64,000 nucleotides of DNA from Polaribacter marinus (GTDB lineage: Bacteria; Bacteroidota; Bacteroidia; Flavobacteriales; Flavobacteriaceae). Below the pieces are notes generated by a model. That model had not been told where the DNA came from and searched no databases. It worked only from the letters and a program-made list of their open reading frames with translations. Positions 16,635 to 25,643 of the stretch are shown piece by piece. The first letter of the stretch is position 1, and each line of letters opens with the position of its first letter. The DNA is taken from NCBI RefSeq assembly GCF_022662535.1, contig NZ_JAKQYM010000005.1:124001-188000 (forward strand). Direction: 5' to 3'. Both the position numbers and the translations under genes were made by a program.

Positions 16635-17306
16635 ATGAGCAAATTATTTTTAGTTCCTACACCAATCGGTAATTTAGAAGACATGACTTTTAGAGCCATT
16701 AGAATTCTAAAAGAAGTCGATTTTATTTTAGCAGAAGACACCCGTACTAGTGGTAAACTTTTAAAACATTTTGAAATCGCTACTCAAATGCACAGTCATC
16801 ATATGCATAACGAGCACAAATCTGTAAAAGGAATTGTACAAAGAATACAAAACGGAGAAACTTGCGCTTTAATATCAGATGCTGGAACACCTGCAATTTC
16901 TGACCCTGGTTTTTTATTAACCAGAGCTTGTGTAGAAAATAATATAGAGGTGGATTGTTTACCAGGAGCAACTGCTTTTGTACCCGCTTTGGTCAATTCT
17001 GGTTTGCCAAATGATAAATTTGTGTTTGAAGGTTTTTTACCTGTTAAAAAAGGAAGACAAACGCGTTTCTTATTATTAGCAGAAGAAAAAAGAACGATGG
17101 TTTTTTATGAATCTCCACATAAATTAGTAAAAACTTTGGGTCATTTTGTAGAATATTTTGGAGCAGACAGACAAGTTTCTGTTTCTAGAGAATTGACAAA
17201 AATGTTTGAAGAAACTATTAGAGGAACTGCCACAGAAGTATTAGCATATTATACTGCAAAACCTCCAAAAGGTGAAATTGTTGTGATTGTTGAAGGGAAG
17301 AAGTAA
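16635..17306 (+). CDS. rsmI: 16S rRNA (cytidine(1402)-2'-O)-methyltransferase
   Basis: A 223-residue SAM-dependent tetrapyrrole-methylase-fold enzyme that 2'-O-methylates C1402 of 16S rRNA in the ribosomal P site. Diagnostic motifs are LFLVPTPIGNLEDMTFRAIRIL (4-25), ILAEDTRTSGKLLKHF, ALISDAGTPAISDPGFLL, CLPGATAFVPALVNSGLP and FYESPHKLVKTL. Compared with Escherichia coli RsmI (about 286 residues) it lacks the C-terminal helical domain, as is common in Bacteroidota. Confidence 0.95.
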   Translation: MSKLFLVPTPIGNLEDMTFRAIRILKEVDFILAEDTRTSGKLLKHFEIATQMHSHHMHNEHKSVKGIVQRIQNGETCALISDAGTPAISDPGFLLTRACVENNIEVDCLPGATAFVPALVNSGLPNDKFVFEGFLPVKKGRQTRFLLLAEEKRTMVFYESPHKLVKTLGHFVEYFGADRQVSVSRELTKMFEETIRGTATEVLAYYTAKPPKGEIVVIVEGKK

Positions 17307-17440
17307 CTTTTTATCAAAAAAAAGAAAATATTACTATTATCATAATTTCTATTGTTGCAATTTATATTCTATATCTAAAAACCATAAAAGGAAATGATTG
17401 GTTTCAAAAAGGAACTGATGAATATGATGAATTAGATTAA
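17294..17440 (+). pseudogene. Start-less reading frame for a one-helix membrane peptide
   Basis: The frame between TGA at 17291 and TAA at 17438 reads REEVTFYQKKENITIIIISI then VAIYILYLKTIKGNDWFQK and GTDEYDELD. This looks like a genuine small membrane protein (one helix of about 18 residues plus an acidic tail), but it contains no ATG, GTG or TTG. An A-run at 17316-17323 lies where the start should be, so a mutated start or a frameshift in the run is the simplest explanation. It could also be a chance frame. Confidence 0.35.
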
Positions 17441-17451
17441 CTTCAACATTC

Positions 17452-18024
17452 ATGAAACACCTCCTCTCTGAAATAAAACAATGTAAAATTTGCGAATCAC
17501 ATTTAGATTTGGGCGCAAATCCTGTAGTTACTGCACATAAAAATTCTAAAATTGTCATAATTGGTCAAGCTCCAGGAACAAAGGTTCATAAGTCTGGAAT
17601 TCCTTGGGATGATACAAGTGGTAAGCAATTACGTAAATGGCTCAATGTTTCTGATGAAGATTTTTATGATGTAGAAAAATTTGCTATTATACCTATGGGA
17701 TTTTGTTATCCAGGAAAAGGAAAAAGTGGAGACAAACCACCGAGAAAAGAATGCGCTCCGCAATGGCATCAACAATTATTTGAGTTAATGCCAAATCTAC
17801 AAATGATTATTTTAATAGGAATGTACGCACAAAAATACTACCTAAAAGACAAAGCTAAAAAGACACTCACAGAAACGGTAGATAATTATCCATCGTACTT
17901 ACCTAAGTATTTTGTTTTGCCACATCCATCACCTAGAAATCGCTTTTGGTTAACTAAAAACCCATGGTTTGAGAAAAATGTAATTCCAGAATTACAGAAA
18001 AGAGTTACAACTATTTTAAAGTAG
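17452..18024 (+). CDS. Uracil-DNA glycosylase superfamily protein with four-Cys cluster
   Basis: A 190-residue protein of the UDG superfamily (base-excision repair). The active-site motif 1 region is IVIIGQAPGTKVHKSGIPWDD (about 34-54) with LRKWL following, and the late HPSPRN motif is present. Cysteines 11, 14, 85 and 101 (CxxC, then C-x15-C) match the spacing of the 4Fe-4S ligands in family 4 and 5 UDGs. Uracil removal is likely but not certain, since many bacterial members of this superfamily have no assay. The ATG lies 12 bp after the broken small frame. Confidence 0.8.
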   Translation: MKHLLSEIKQCKICESHLDLGANPVVTAHKNSKIVIIGQAPGTKVHKSGIPWDDTSGKQLRKWLNVSDEDFYDVEKFAIIPMGFCYPGKGKSGDKPPRKECAPQWHQQLFELMPNLQMIILIGMYAQKYYLKDKAKKTLTETVDNYPSYLPKYFVLPHPSPRNRFWLTKNPWFEKNVIPELQKRVTTILK

Positions 18025-18105
18025 TTAGTTTTAAATAAAATCATAATATCTCTTGATTTTTTTTAAGTAAAAAGGGCTCTTAACTATTCTATAACAAACA
18101 TAAAA

Positions 18106-18708
18106 TTAGTACATAGAACCATCATGTTTTCCAACTTCAAAACCATGTTTTCCTAAAAATTGATTTCCGCTGTCAATTGCGTCTTCTTCTAAAGTTGTTC
18201 CCATGGAATCGTTCCATCTATTTAAATACCCAAAAAGAGAAATTACACCTAACATTTCAACAATTTCACCTTCATCCCAATATTTATAAAGCTCTTTTTT
18301 AATTTTAGCATCTACAGCATTTGGCACCATAGAAGCTGCTAAAGAAAAATCTAAAGCCGCTCTTTCTGCATTAGAAAATGCTTTATGAGTTCTATATTCC
18401 CAAATATTATCTAATTGTTCTTGTTCTGCTCCATAACGTTCTGCAGCTCTAATTGCATGCGCCTGACAATATCTACAACCTGTAGCATTACTAGATACCC
18501 AAGCAATCATTCTTTTTAAAGCAGATGTAACCCTACCTTCATTTGCCATTACCGCTTTATTTAAATTGATAAAAGCTTTAGAAATTGCGGGTCTTCTTTG
18601 CATTGTTAAAACAGAATTTGGGCAAAAACCCAAAGTTTCATTAAAGAATTCTGCTAATTTTTTGGTTTCTAAATCATGTTCTGCTTCTAGTGGTGTAACT
18701 AATGCCAT
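18106..18708 (-). CDS. Carboxymuconolactone decarboxylase/AhpD-like protein
   Basis: A 200-residue all-helical protein of the CMD/AhpD superfamily. The redox motif is TGCRYCQAHAIRAAERYG (CxxC followed by His), the alkylhydroperoxidase signature, preceded by LKRMIAWVSSNA. The second half has the family's repeat helix (SNAERAALDFSLAASMVPNAV; EGEIVEMLGVISLFGYLNRWNDSM). Probable role: a peroxide- or hydroperoxide-reducing thiol protein in the cytoplasm. It stands alone and is divergent from the dipeptide epimerase gene. Confidence 0.85.
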   Translation of the reverse strand: MALVTPLEAEHDLETKKLAEFFNETLGFCPNSVLTMQRRPAISKAFINLNKAVMANEGRVTSALKRMIAWVSSNATGCRYCQAHAIRAAERYGAEQEQLDNIWEYRTHKAFSNAERAALDFSLAASMVPNAVDAKIKKELYKYWDEGEIVEMLGVISLFGYLNRWNDSMGTTLEEDAIDSGNQFLGKHGFEVGKHDGSMY

Positions 18709-18722
18709 ATTTTTATTTTTTT

Positions 18723-18755
18723 ATTGAAATATCGAAATCTAATTTTATAACTTTA
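18723..18755 (+). promoter_or_regulatory. Candidate promoter of the dipeptide epimerase operon
   Basis: ATTG at 18723-18726 and TAACTTTA at 18748-18755 (7/8 match to TAnnTTTG), with 21 bp between. Transcription would start about 15 bases before the ATG at 18777. Confidence 0.4.
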
Positions 18756-18776
18756 CGATAAATATAACTTTTAAAA

Positions 18777-19787
18777 ATGAAAATTAAACTACATTCTTAT
18801 AATCTTGAGTTAAAACACACATTTACCATCTCTAGAGAGTCTCATGATTTTCAACCATCATTAGTTGTTGAATTGATTGATGGTGATTTTAGAGGTTTTG
18901 GAGAGGCAACTTCGAATCCGTATTACAATGTTACAGTAGAAAATTCTATGGCTATAATTCGAAAAAATATGTCTTTTATCACTTCTTTATCAGAAGAAGA
19001 ACCTGCTGATTTTTGGAAAAAGCTACAACCATTATTTACAGAAAACATGTTTGCTTTATGTGCTTTAGATATGGCGTTTAATGATTTATCTGCTCGTAAA
19101 AAAGGAAAGAAATTATACGAAGTATGGGGTTTCAATACAGATAAAAATCCATTAACAGATTATACTATTGGAATTGACTCTGTTGAGAAAATGGTTGCCA
19201 AAATGAAAGAGCTTCCTTGGCCAATTTATAAAATAAAATTAGGTACTAAAAATGACATTGAAATTGTTACAGAGTTAAGAAAACATTCTGATGCCATTTT
19301 TAGAATTGATGCAAATTGTGGCTGGACAGCAGATGAAGCTATTGAAAATTCATACAAATTAAAAGAATTAGGCGTAGAGTTTTTAGAACAACCTTTAAAA
19401 GCTAATGATATTGAAGGAGCAAAAAAATTATACAAAAATTCTGCTTTGCCAATTATTGCTGATGAAAGCTGTATTATAGAAAGTGATGTAGAAAAATGTG
19501 CTGGTTTATTTCACGGAGTAAATGTAAAACTAACAAAATGTGGAGGCTTAACTCCTGGAAAAAGAATGTTAGAAAAAGCAAAGTCTTTAGGTATGAAAAC
19601 AATGGTGGGCTGTATGACAGAATCTACTGTAGGTATTTCTGCAATTGCACACCTATTACCGCTTTTAGATTATGTAGATATGGATGGCGGTTTGTTACTT
19701 AAAAAAGATATTGCAAAAGGAATAACCATAGATAATGGTGTAATTTCTTATGCCGATGAAAATGGAATAGGTGCTTCTTTATTATAA
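18777..19787 (+). CDS. Dipeptide epimerase (L-Ala-D/L-Glu epimerase family)
   Basis: A 336-residue enolase-superfamily enzyme. The N-terminal capping domain is about 1-115. The barrel carries YKIKLG with the catalytic KxK pair (Lys152, Lys154), metal ligands Asp178 (FRIDANCGW), Glu204 (LEQPL) and Asp229 (IADES), and the opposite-face catalytic lysine at KLTKCGG (Lys251). This set is typical of L-Ala-D/L-Glu epimerases that recycle murein peptides; other dipeptide specificities occur in the family. It is followed 2 bp later by a PLP enzyme, so the two are clearly co-transcribed. Confidence 0.9.
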   Translation: MKIKLHSYNLELKHTFTISRESHDFQPSLVVELIDGDFRGFGEATSNPYYNVTVENSMAIIRKNMSFITSLSEEEPADFWKKLQPLFTENMFALCALDMAFNDLSARKKGKKLYEVWGFNTDKNPLTDYTIGIDSVEKMVAKMKELPWPIYKIKLGTKNDIEIVTELRKHSDAIFRIDANCGWTADEAIENSYKLKELGVEFLEQPLKANDIEGAKKLYKNSALPIIADESCIIESDVEKCAGLFHGVNVKLTKCGGLTPGKRMLEKAKSLGMKTMVGCMTESTVGISAIAHLLPLLDYVDMDGGLLLKKDIAKGITIDNGVISYADENGIGASLL

Positions 19788-19789
19788 AT

Positions 19790-20809
19790 ATGCAATTAGA
19801 AAAACTACCAAATACAACTGCTTCTTTAAACGGAAAAGAATATTTATATTTTAGTGGAACTTCTTATTTAGGGGTTGCAGCTTTAGCAGAATTTCAAAAA
19901 CTTGTTGTAAAAGCTATTCAAAAATGGGGAACTTCTTATGGAAGTTCTAGAAGTGCAAACATAAAATTAGCTGTTTATGAAAAAGCAGAACTTTTTTTAG
20001 CCAACTTTTTAAAAACAGAAACAGCTCTTACAGTTTCATCAGGTACTTTAGCTGGTTATTTTGTAATAAAAACATTAGACCCTTTGGTAAATGTCTTTTA
20101 TTCTATGCCAAAAACACATCCGGCAATTTTACCCCAAAACACAGAACCTGTATTTGAAAACTCCGTCTTAAATAGATCGTTAAAATCTATAAAAAATAAA
20201 AAAATAGGTATTGTTATGGATGCTATTGCAGCATTTGAAACTACTCCTTTTTCTTTACATTTTTTAGACGAAATTGATACTTCTAATACTATTTATTTAG
20301 TTATTGATGAATCTCATAGCTTAGGTATCCTAGGTAAAAACGGAAATGGGATCTCTAATTCAATTCCAAAAAGGAACAATATAAAAGTGATTATTACTTC
20401 TTCTTTAGGCAAAGCTTTCGGAATTAATGGAGGGGTAATTGCTGGAAATTCAGATTTTATAAACTTAATTAATAAAGATCCGCTTTTTATTGGCTGCGCA
20501 GGTATGAGTCCTGCTTTTTTAGATGTATTTTTAAATGCACAAGAAATTTATAATCATCAACGATTAAAACTTCAAAGAAATATAGATTATATTTTTAGTA
20601 AATTAAAAGACAATCCATTAATTACTATAGACAAATCATATCCTGTTTTTTTTCATTCTAATGAAGAAATTGCTCAAATTTTATTTGATACAAAGATACT
20701 TATCACTTCTTTTTATTATGCTACCAGTTCTAAAAAATTCAATCGAATTGTTTTGAATGCAAATCATAATAAAACAGAATTAGATTCCCTTCTAAATATT
20801 GTAAAATAA
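19790..20809 (+). CDS. PLP-dependent aminotransferase-fold enzyme, BioF/KBL-like
   Basis: A 339-residue fold-type I PLP enzyme resembling the alpha-oxoamine synthases (8-amino-7-oxononanoate synthase and 2-amino-3-ketobutyrate ligase). Visible features are FSGTSYLGVAAL near the N-terminus, GTSYGSSRSAN, SSGTLAGYF (phosphate loop region), the cofactor-stacking/aspartate motif IDESHSLGILGKNG (Asp173, His176) and the Schiff-base lysine in ITSSLGKAFGINGG (Lys208). It is shorter than BioF (about 385). The biotin genes are absent here, so BioF activity should not be assumed. It forms an operon with the dipeptide epimerase and ends at a strong terminator. Confidence 0.8.
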   Translation: MQLEKLPNTTASLNGKEYLYFSGTSYLGVAALAEFQKLVVKAIQKWGTSYGSSRSANIKLAVYEKAELFLANFLKTETALTVSSGTLAGYFVIKTLDPLVNVFYSMPKTHPAILPQNTEPVFENSVLNRSLKSIKNKKIGIVMDAIAAFETTPFSLHFLDEIDTSNTIYLVIDESHSLGILGKNGNGISNSIPKRNNIKVIITSSLGKAFGINGGVIAGNSDFINLINKDPLFIGCAGMSPAFLDVFLNAQEIYNHQRLKLQRNIDYIFSKLKDNPLITIDKSYPVFFHSNEEIAQILFDTKILITSFYYATSSKKFNRIVLNANHNKTELDSLLNIVK

Positions 20810-20810
20810 A

Positions 20811-20843
20811 AAAGGCTTTAATATTTCTATTAAAGCCTTTTTT
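20811..20843. terminator. Bidirectional terminator between epimerase operon and SusD gene
   Basis: A perfect 13-bp stem (AAAGGCTTTAATA at 20811-20823 with TATTAAAGCCTTT at 20828-20840) and a TTTC loop, T-rich on both sides. It serves the rightward PLP-enzyme gene and the leftward SusD gene. Confidence 0.9.
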
Positions 20844-20861
20844 AAAATTATTTATTGAATC

Positions 20862-22343
20862 TTATTGTTCCCACCAAACTTTTGTTACTGGTGTTTGTTG
20901 GTTTGCTTCTACATTTTCTCTATTTCTATTTAATTCTGTAGATGGATAAGTAGCTCTTCTAAACCACTGACCAAAATAATCTCCTGTTGTATCAATTTCT
21001 TCTCTTATTTTAAGACCTTTAAAAACATCATCAGAAAAATTATATCTTCTAAAATCTACAAATGTTTCAGGGTTTAAAAAGTTATGAATATATTTTTCTT
21101 TCATAATATGGTTTAACATTAATCCACCTGCACCAACTGCTACAGCACCATCAGCCATATAATCTGCACCATTTACAGAATATCTATTCATACTCGCTGC
21201 AATTCCATTCATATAAGCTGTATAAGCTGTTGCAGTAGAACCCACACTAGTTTCGTCTCCACCATTTGCTAAAAATGCTGCTTCTGCTTTTATAAACATT
21301 GCCTCAGCATAACTGATTAACATTAAAGGAGAATCGATACTTGTATAATATCCGTCTGCTACAAAACCAGTATTCCCATTTGTAACTCCGTCAGGAGATA
21401 ATCCACCACCACCACTAACATAACCTTTCCAATCAGCTGCTCCATCATTAGTAGCAAATTCTGATAACCTAGGGTCTACTGTTAATAGTCCACTTTGAAA
21501 AGGATAATTATCTCCATTCATCGTACTTATTAATTGACTTGCGATATCATTATGGTAGTTACCAGTAGCTTTAGATAAAACCTCAACAGAATACCAAGGG
21601 TTGATGTTTTTATCATCGTAATACATTTCAAAATCATCACTAATAGATGTAAAGCCATTAGCAATTGTAGTTAACACATCATTTGCTGTTACTGTTCCTT
21701 TATTTAAAAGACGTAATTGATAACGTGCTTTTAACGTATAAGCAGCTCTTAACCATTTATCAGTATCTCCATTATAAATTAAATCTTCTCTACCAATAAA
21801 TATTCCTGAATTATCTGGACTACTTAATGCAGATATAGCGCTATCTAATAATGTAAAGATTGATGTGTAAATTTGATCTTGAGTATCAAATTTAGGAAAA
21901 AGGTTATTTTGACCTAAAGTAGCTTCTGAATAAGGAATGTTATTCCAAGTATCTGTTGCTATTCCTAAGTTAATTGCTGTTAAGATATCTGCAACGGCTG
22001 CATAATGAGTTGCACCTTTTTCTGCTGCTTTTTCTTTAATTACTTTAATATTAGGTAAAATATATAAATATACTTGAGACCAAAGACCACTTGCTGTAGT
22101 TTCCCCAGAAGCGACTCCCCCTTGTCCTACAAAGTATTGTGTATAATTTCCAAAAGCTAATTCGGCAGAACGCTGTCCTTCCATTGTACTATGAATAACC
22201 GGAGCTAACAAATCGTTCATTCTCAATTCCGATACATCTGCCGTTCCTGACGGCGTATTGGTATTAAAATACTCATCGCTACAAGCTGTAACACTAACTA
22301 TTAATGTTAAAGCTATTATTGTTTTTGTTATAATTCTTCTCAT
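20862..22343 (-). CDS. SusD/RagB-family nutrient-binding outer-membrane lipoprotein
   Basis: A 493-residue SusD-like protein with a lipoprotein signal (lipobox VTAC, Cys21) followed by DEYFNTNTPSGTADVSEL. The helical TPR-like scaffold is visible (YAAVADILTAINLGIATDTWNNIPYSEA; WLRAAYTLKARYQLRLLNKG; SYAEAMFIKAEAAFLANGG), and the family C-terminal segment includes FVDFRRYNFSDD and WFRRATYPSTELNRNRENV. It caps the SusC channel encoded 12 bp upstream and delivers ligand to it. The SusD_2-type sequence gives no hint of glycan use, and no glycoside hydrolase lies beside it. Confidence 0.92.
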   Translation of the reverse strand: MRRIITKTIIALTLIVSVTACSDEYFNTNTPSGTADVSELRMNDLLAPVIHSTMEGQRSAELAFGNYTQYFVGQGGVASGETTASGLWSQVYLYILPNIKVIKEKAAEKGATHYAAVADILTAINLGIATDTWNNIPYSEATLGQNNLFPKFDTQDQIYTSIFTLLDSAISALSSPDNSGIFIGREDLIYNGDTDKWLRAAYTLKARYQLRLLNKGTVTANDVLTTIANGFTSISDDFEMYYDDKNINPWYSVEVLSKATGNYHNDIASQLISTMNGDNYPFQSGLLTVDPRLSEFATNDGAADWKGYVSGGGGLSPDGVTNGNTGFVADGYYTSIDSPLMLISYAEAMFIKAEAAFLANGGDETSVGSTATAYTAYMNGIAASMNRYSVNGADYMADGAVAVGAGGLMLNHIMKEKYIHNFLNPETFVDFRRYNFSDDVFKGLKIREEIDTTGDYFGQWFRRATYPSTELNRNRENVEANQQTPVTKVWWEQ

Positions 22344-22355
22344 TATTATTATTTT

Positions 22356-25300
22356 TTAAAGTCCTAATTTAATTCCTAATGAATAACTCTCGCTAATTGG
22401 TGTACTTAAACCAGTAAATCCATAAACATTAGTACCTGCACTATATTGACTTCCTTCTGGGTCATAGCCTTCATATGGTGTCCATAATAAAATATTATTT
22501 GCGTTAGCAGAAATAGATAAGTTACTAATTTTAAGTCTGTCTAAAACTGAGCTTTTGAAATTATAAGTTACTCCAATGGTTCTTAATTTTACCCAAGAAG
22601 CATCTTGCACTAAAACTTCTGCAGCCCTGTTATAACTAGTAGAACTTCTATAATAATTTTGATCTATTAAACCTTCTTGTGTATTTGTTATAAAACCTCC
22701 TGAACCGTCATCCATAACACCTTCTAAAACCATAGAAACATCTCTAACTTCTGTAACTTTTAAAATACCGTTTCTTATAGAATTTCTTCTACCAGAGTCA
22801 TATAAATCTCCTCCTTTTTTCCATTCTAATAAGAAGTTTAAATTAAATCCTTTATAGGTAAATCTATTAGATAAAGACGCTATAAAGTCTGGAAAAGCAT
22901 TTCCTACTTTAACTCTTTCTGTTAAATCTACTCTTGGTAAACCATCACTAGCTATATAACGTTCTCCATTTTCATATCTCCATTTATAACCATATAAGGT
23001 TCCCATTTTATCTCCATCTCTAATTTCTGAAGTTACTCCTGCAAAACCTGAATTAGCAAATACTAAACTTTCGATATCATCTGGCAAAGACAATACCTCA
23101 CCTTCATTAGTAGACCAGTTTAATATTGCTTCCCATTTAAAGTTATCATTTTTTATAATGTCTCCTGAAACAGAGAACTCATGACCAGATGTTTGAAAGT
23201 CACCTGCATTTCTAACAATTCCTGATAAACCTGTAGAATATCCTGTACCAACTGTAAATATTTGGTTTTCAATTCTTGTTCTATAATATGAATAATCAAA
23301 TCTAAGTCTATTGTTAAAAAATCTGAAATCTCCTCCAAATTCAATAGATTTATTACTTTCAGGAATCATATCAGTATCTCCTAATCTTGTACTAGCTCTA
23401 TAACCTCCAGAACCTCCAAATGGGAAATCTCCATCAGCAAGAAAATAATGACCAACCTGACCAAACAAAGGTCCTTTTCCTACTTCTGCCCATGATGCTC
23501 TTAACTTAGCAAAAGATAAAATATCACGATCTTCAGTAATTAAATCTCTAATATCATAAGCTAAACTTACAGAAGGATAAAAGAAAGATCTATTTTCTTT
23601 TGGCAATGTAGATACCCAATCGTTTCTTCCAGTTACGGTTAAGAATAATTTATTTTTATAACCTACAACTAATTCTCCAAAAACACCTACATTTCTTAAT
23701 TGAGTAATGCTGTTTCCTGCAAACGTATTAATTGTATTTGCTAAATCGTTAATTCCAGGTACATTTAAAGTTTCTCCTCTAATATAAGAATAATCTCTTT
23801 TTGTGTCTGATATTTGATTACCTAAAGTTAAAGTAGTAGTCCAATCTTCTGACCAATCTTTATTTAAACTTACTAATAAATTAGATTCTAAACCTGTAAA
23901 ATTAATATTTTGATCTACTATAAAACCACCTACTTGAGAACCAGCATCTAACTCTGGTACCATAAAACGATTTCTTTTGTCAGAATAATTATCTATTTGA
24001 GCAGAATAAGTAACATTAATCCAATCTTTAGGTGCCCAGTTAAAAGTAACATTTCCTACCCAACGATTTACATCATCTTTTAAAGGACTTTTTTCTAGGA
24101 AATATCTAGGATTATCAATTACACCAAATGAATAATTACGTTGAGATCCATCAGCATTTTGATAATCATTAATTGGAAAAGTTGCTGAATAATAAGCTAA
24201 AGAACTAAAAACAGATTTATCTCCTCCGTTTGCTCTATTTCCTCCTGCTTTTGTATAAGAAACAGAAGAACTAATTTTAAGTTTATCTGTCATTTGATAA
24301 GATCCTTTCATTCTTATCGTTGTTCTATCATATCCTGTATTTGGTAAAACTCCTTCTTCTGAGTTATCTCCAATAGAAAAGAAATAATCCATTTTATCAT
24401 TAGCTCCACTAATATTAAAATTAACACTTCTGTTAATTCCTGTTTTAAACAAATCATAAGGGCTATAAAACTTATCGTTTGATAAATCTACCGTATTACC
24501 TCCAACTATAGCAGAATCATCTGAATATTTTGGTCCCCAAGAATAAAACACTGTTCCTCCTAATCTTGTAAAACCTGTATCGGTTTCTGGAGTATATAAT
24601 GCTCTTGGCAAACCACTATAACCTTCTCTATATGTTGTTTGAAGTTCTGGAGTCTTAGTGATTCTTCTAAAAGTTGTAGAAGTAGAAATTCCTATTTTAG
24701 CTTTTCCTTTTTTACCCTTTTTTGTGGTAATAATAATTGCTCCATTAGATGCTCTAACTCCATACAAAGCTGTTGCAGCCGCACCTTTTAAAACACTAAA
24801 GCTTTCTATGTCTTCTGGATTAATATCAGAACCTCTATTAGAAAAAGAAAATTGTTCTGAACTACTTGGTGAGTTTGTACCAGCACTCGGCAAAACATTT
24901 CCAGAAAAAGTATCATTATTTAATGCCAATCCATCAACAATTATTAATGGTTGATTATTTCTATCTGGGTTTACCGATGTAACCCCTCTAATTAAAATGT
25001 CTAAACCTCCACCAGATGCACCAGAAGATTGATTAATTTGAACACCTGCTATACGACCTTGTAATGCAGAAATTGCACTTGTTTGTCCTTTAAGTTCTAA
25101 ATTTTCTGCCTTTACCTGTTGTACAGAGTATCCTAATGATCGTTCTTCTTTTTTGATCCCGAAGGCAGTAACTACAATTTCTTCTAGAAGACTCGCATCT
25201 TCTTCAAGAGTTACATTTAATGTAGCTTTAGTTACTACTATTTCCTTTGTCTTGAAACCGAGATAAGAAAAGATTAATGTATCTCCTTTGGATGCTTTAA

Positions 25301-25481
25301 TTGAATACATTCCATCGAAATCTGTACTAGTTCCATTGGTAGTACCTTTTACTAGGACACTTACCCCTAATAATTCTCCCGTACTATCAGATACTTTTCC
25401 TTTAATAGTTAACTCTTGCGAATAAAAGTTTACCGTTAACGACAAGCATAAAACAGTTAAAATAATAAGTTTTTTTCTCAT
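22356..25481 (-). CDS. SusC/RagA-family TonB-linked outer-membrane protein
   Basis: A 1041-residue SusC-type transporter with a signal peptide (about 1-21), a carboxypeptidase-regulatory-like domain (LTIKGKVSDSTGELLGVSVLVKGTTNGTSTDFDGMYSI), the SusC motif EIVVTAFGIKKEERSLGYSVQQV, and the plug (ALQGRIAGVQINQSSGASGGGLDILIRGVTS...PLIIVDGL). The long barrel ends YSLGIKLGL. It forms a pedal-bin complex with the SusD lipoprotein encoded next. The substrate is unknown. The nearby dipeptide-epimerase operon, convergent on the pair, makes peptides one option by inference only. Confidence 0.95.
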   Translation of the reverse strand: MRKKLIILTVLCLSLTVNFYSQELTIKGKVSDSTGELLGVSVLVKGTTNGTSTDFDGMYSIKASKGDTLIFSYLGFKTKEIVVTKATLNVTLEEDASLLEEIVVTAFGIKKEERSLGYSVQQVKAENLELKGQTSAISALQGRIAGVQINQSSGASGGGLDILIRGVTSVNPDRNNQPLIIVDGLALNNDTFSGNVLPSAGTNSPSSSEQFSFSNRGSDINPEDIESFSVLKGAAATALYGVRASNGAIIITTKKGKKGKAKIGISTSTTFRRITKTPELQTTYREGYSGLPRALYTPETDTGFTRLGGTVFYSWGPKYSDDSAIVGGNTVDLSNDKFYSPYDLFKTGINRSVNFNISGANDKMDYFFSIGDNSEEGVLPNTGYDRTTIRMKGSYQMTDKLKISSSVSYTKAGGNRANGGDKSVFSSLAYYSATFPINDYQNADGSQRNYSFGVIDNPRYFLEKSPLKDDVNRWVGNVTFNWAPKDWINVTYSAQIDNYSDKRNRFMVPELDAGSQVGGFIVDQNINFTGLESNLLVSLNKDWSEDWTTTLTLGNQISDTKRDYSYIRGETLNVPGINDLANTINTFAGNSITQLRNVGVFGELVVGYKNKLFLTVTGRNDWVSTLPKENRSFFYPSVSLAYDIRDLITEDRDILSFAKLRASWAEVGKGPLFGQVGHYFLADGDFPFGGSGGYRASTRLGDTDMIPESNKSIEFGGDFRFFNNRLRFDYSYYRTRIENQIFTVGTGYSTGLSGIVRNAGDFQTSGHEFSVSGDIIKNDNFKWEAILNWSTNEGEVLSLPDDIESLVFANSGFAGVTSEIRDGDKMGTLYGYKWRYENGERYIASDGLPRVDLTERVKVGNAFPDFIASLSNRFTYKGFNLNFLLEWKKGGDLYDSGRRNSIRNGILKVTEVRDVSMVLEGVMDDGSGGFITNTQEGLIDQNYYRSSTSYNRAAEVLVQDASWVKLRTIGVTYNFKSSVLDRLKISNLSISANANNILLWTPYEGYDPEGSQYSAGTNVYGFTGLSTPISESYSLGIKLGL

Positions 25482-25540
25482 GAAAAACGATTTTATTGAT
25501 TAATATTTTTTATAAAATTAGTTAAAAAAATCATAATTGT

Positions 25541-25614
25541 CGCAAAAAATCAATAAAAACCGCAAAAAAAATAATTTTTACCTATAAAATGCAATAATTA
25601 TGCAGTAATTATGC
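25541..25614. promoter_or_regulatory. Repeat-bearing control region upstream of susC-like gene
   Basis: CGCAAAAAA occurs at 25541 and again at 25561 (20 bp apart), and TAATTATGC at 25595-25603 and 25606-25614 (11 bp apart, about one helical turn). The second pair also makes a near-palindrome, TGCAATAATTATGCA (25590-25604). These are candidate regulator sites; no matching regulator is encoded nearby. Confidence 0.35.
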
Positions 25615-25643
25615 GGTAAATTAGAAAAAATATTAACAATTAT

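Noticed and set aside
19790..20809. Naming the PLP enzyme bioF
   Set aside because: It is about 45 residues shorter than BioF, no other biotin gene is present, and the partner gene is a dipeptide epimerase.
20862..25481. Calling the SusC/SusD pair a polysaccharide utilisation locus
   Set aside because: No glycoside hydrolase, polysaccharide lyase, sulfatase or hybrid sensor is adjacent; the substrate is left open.
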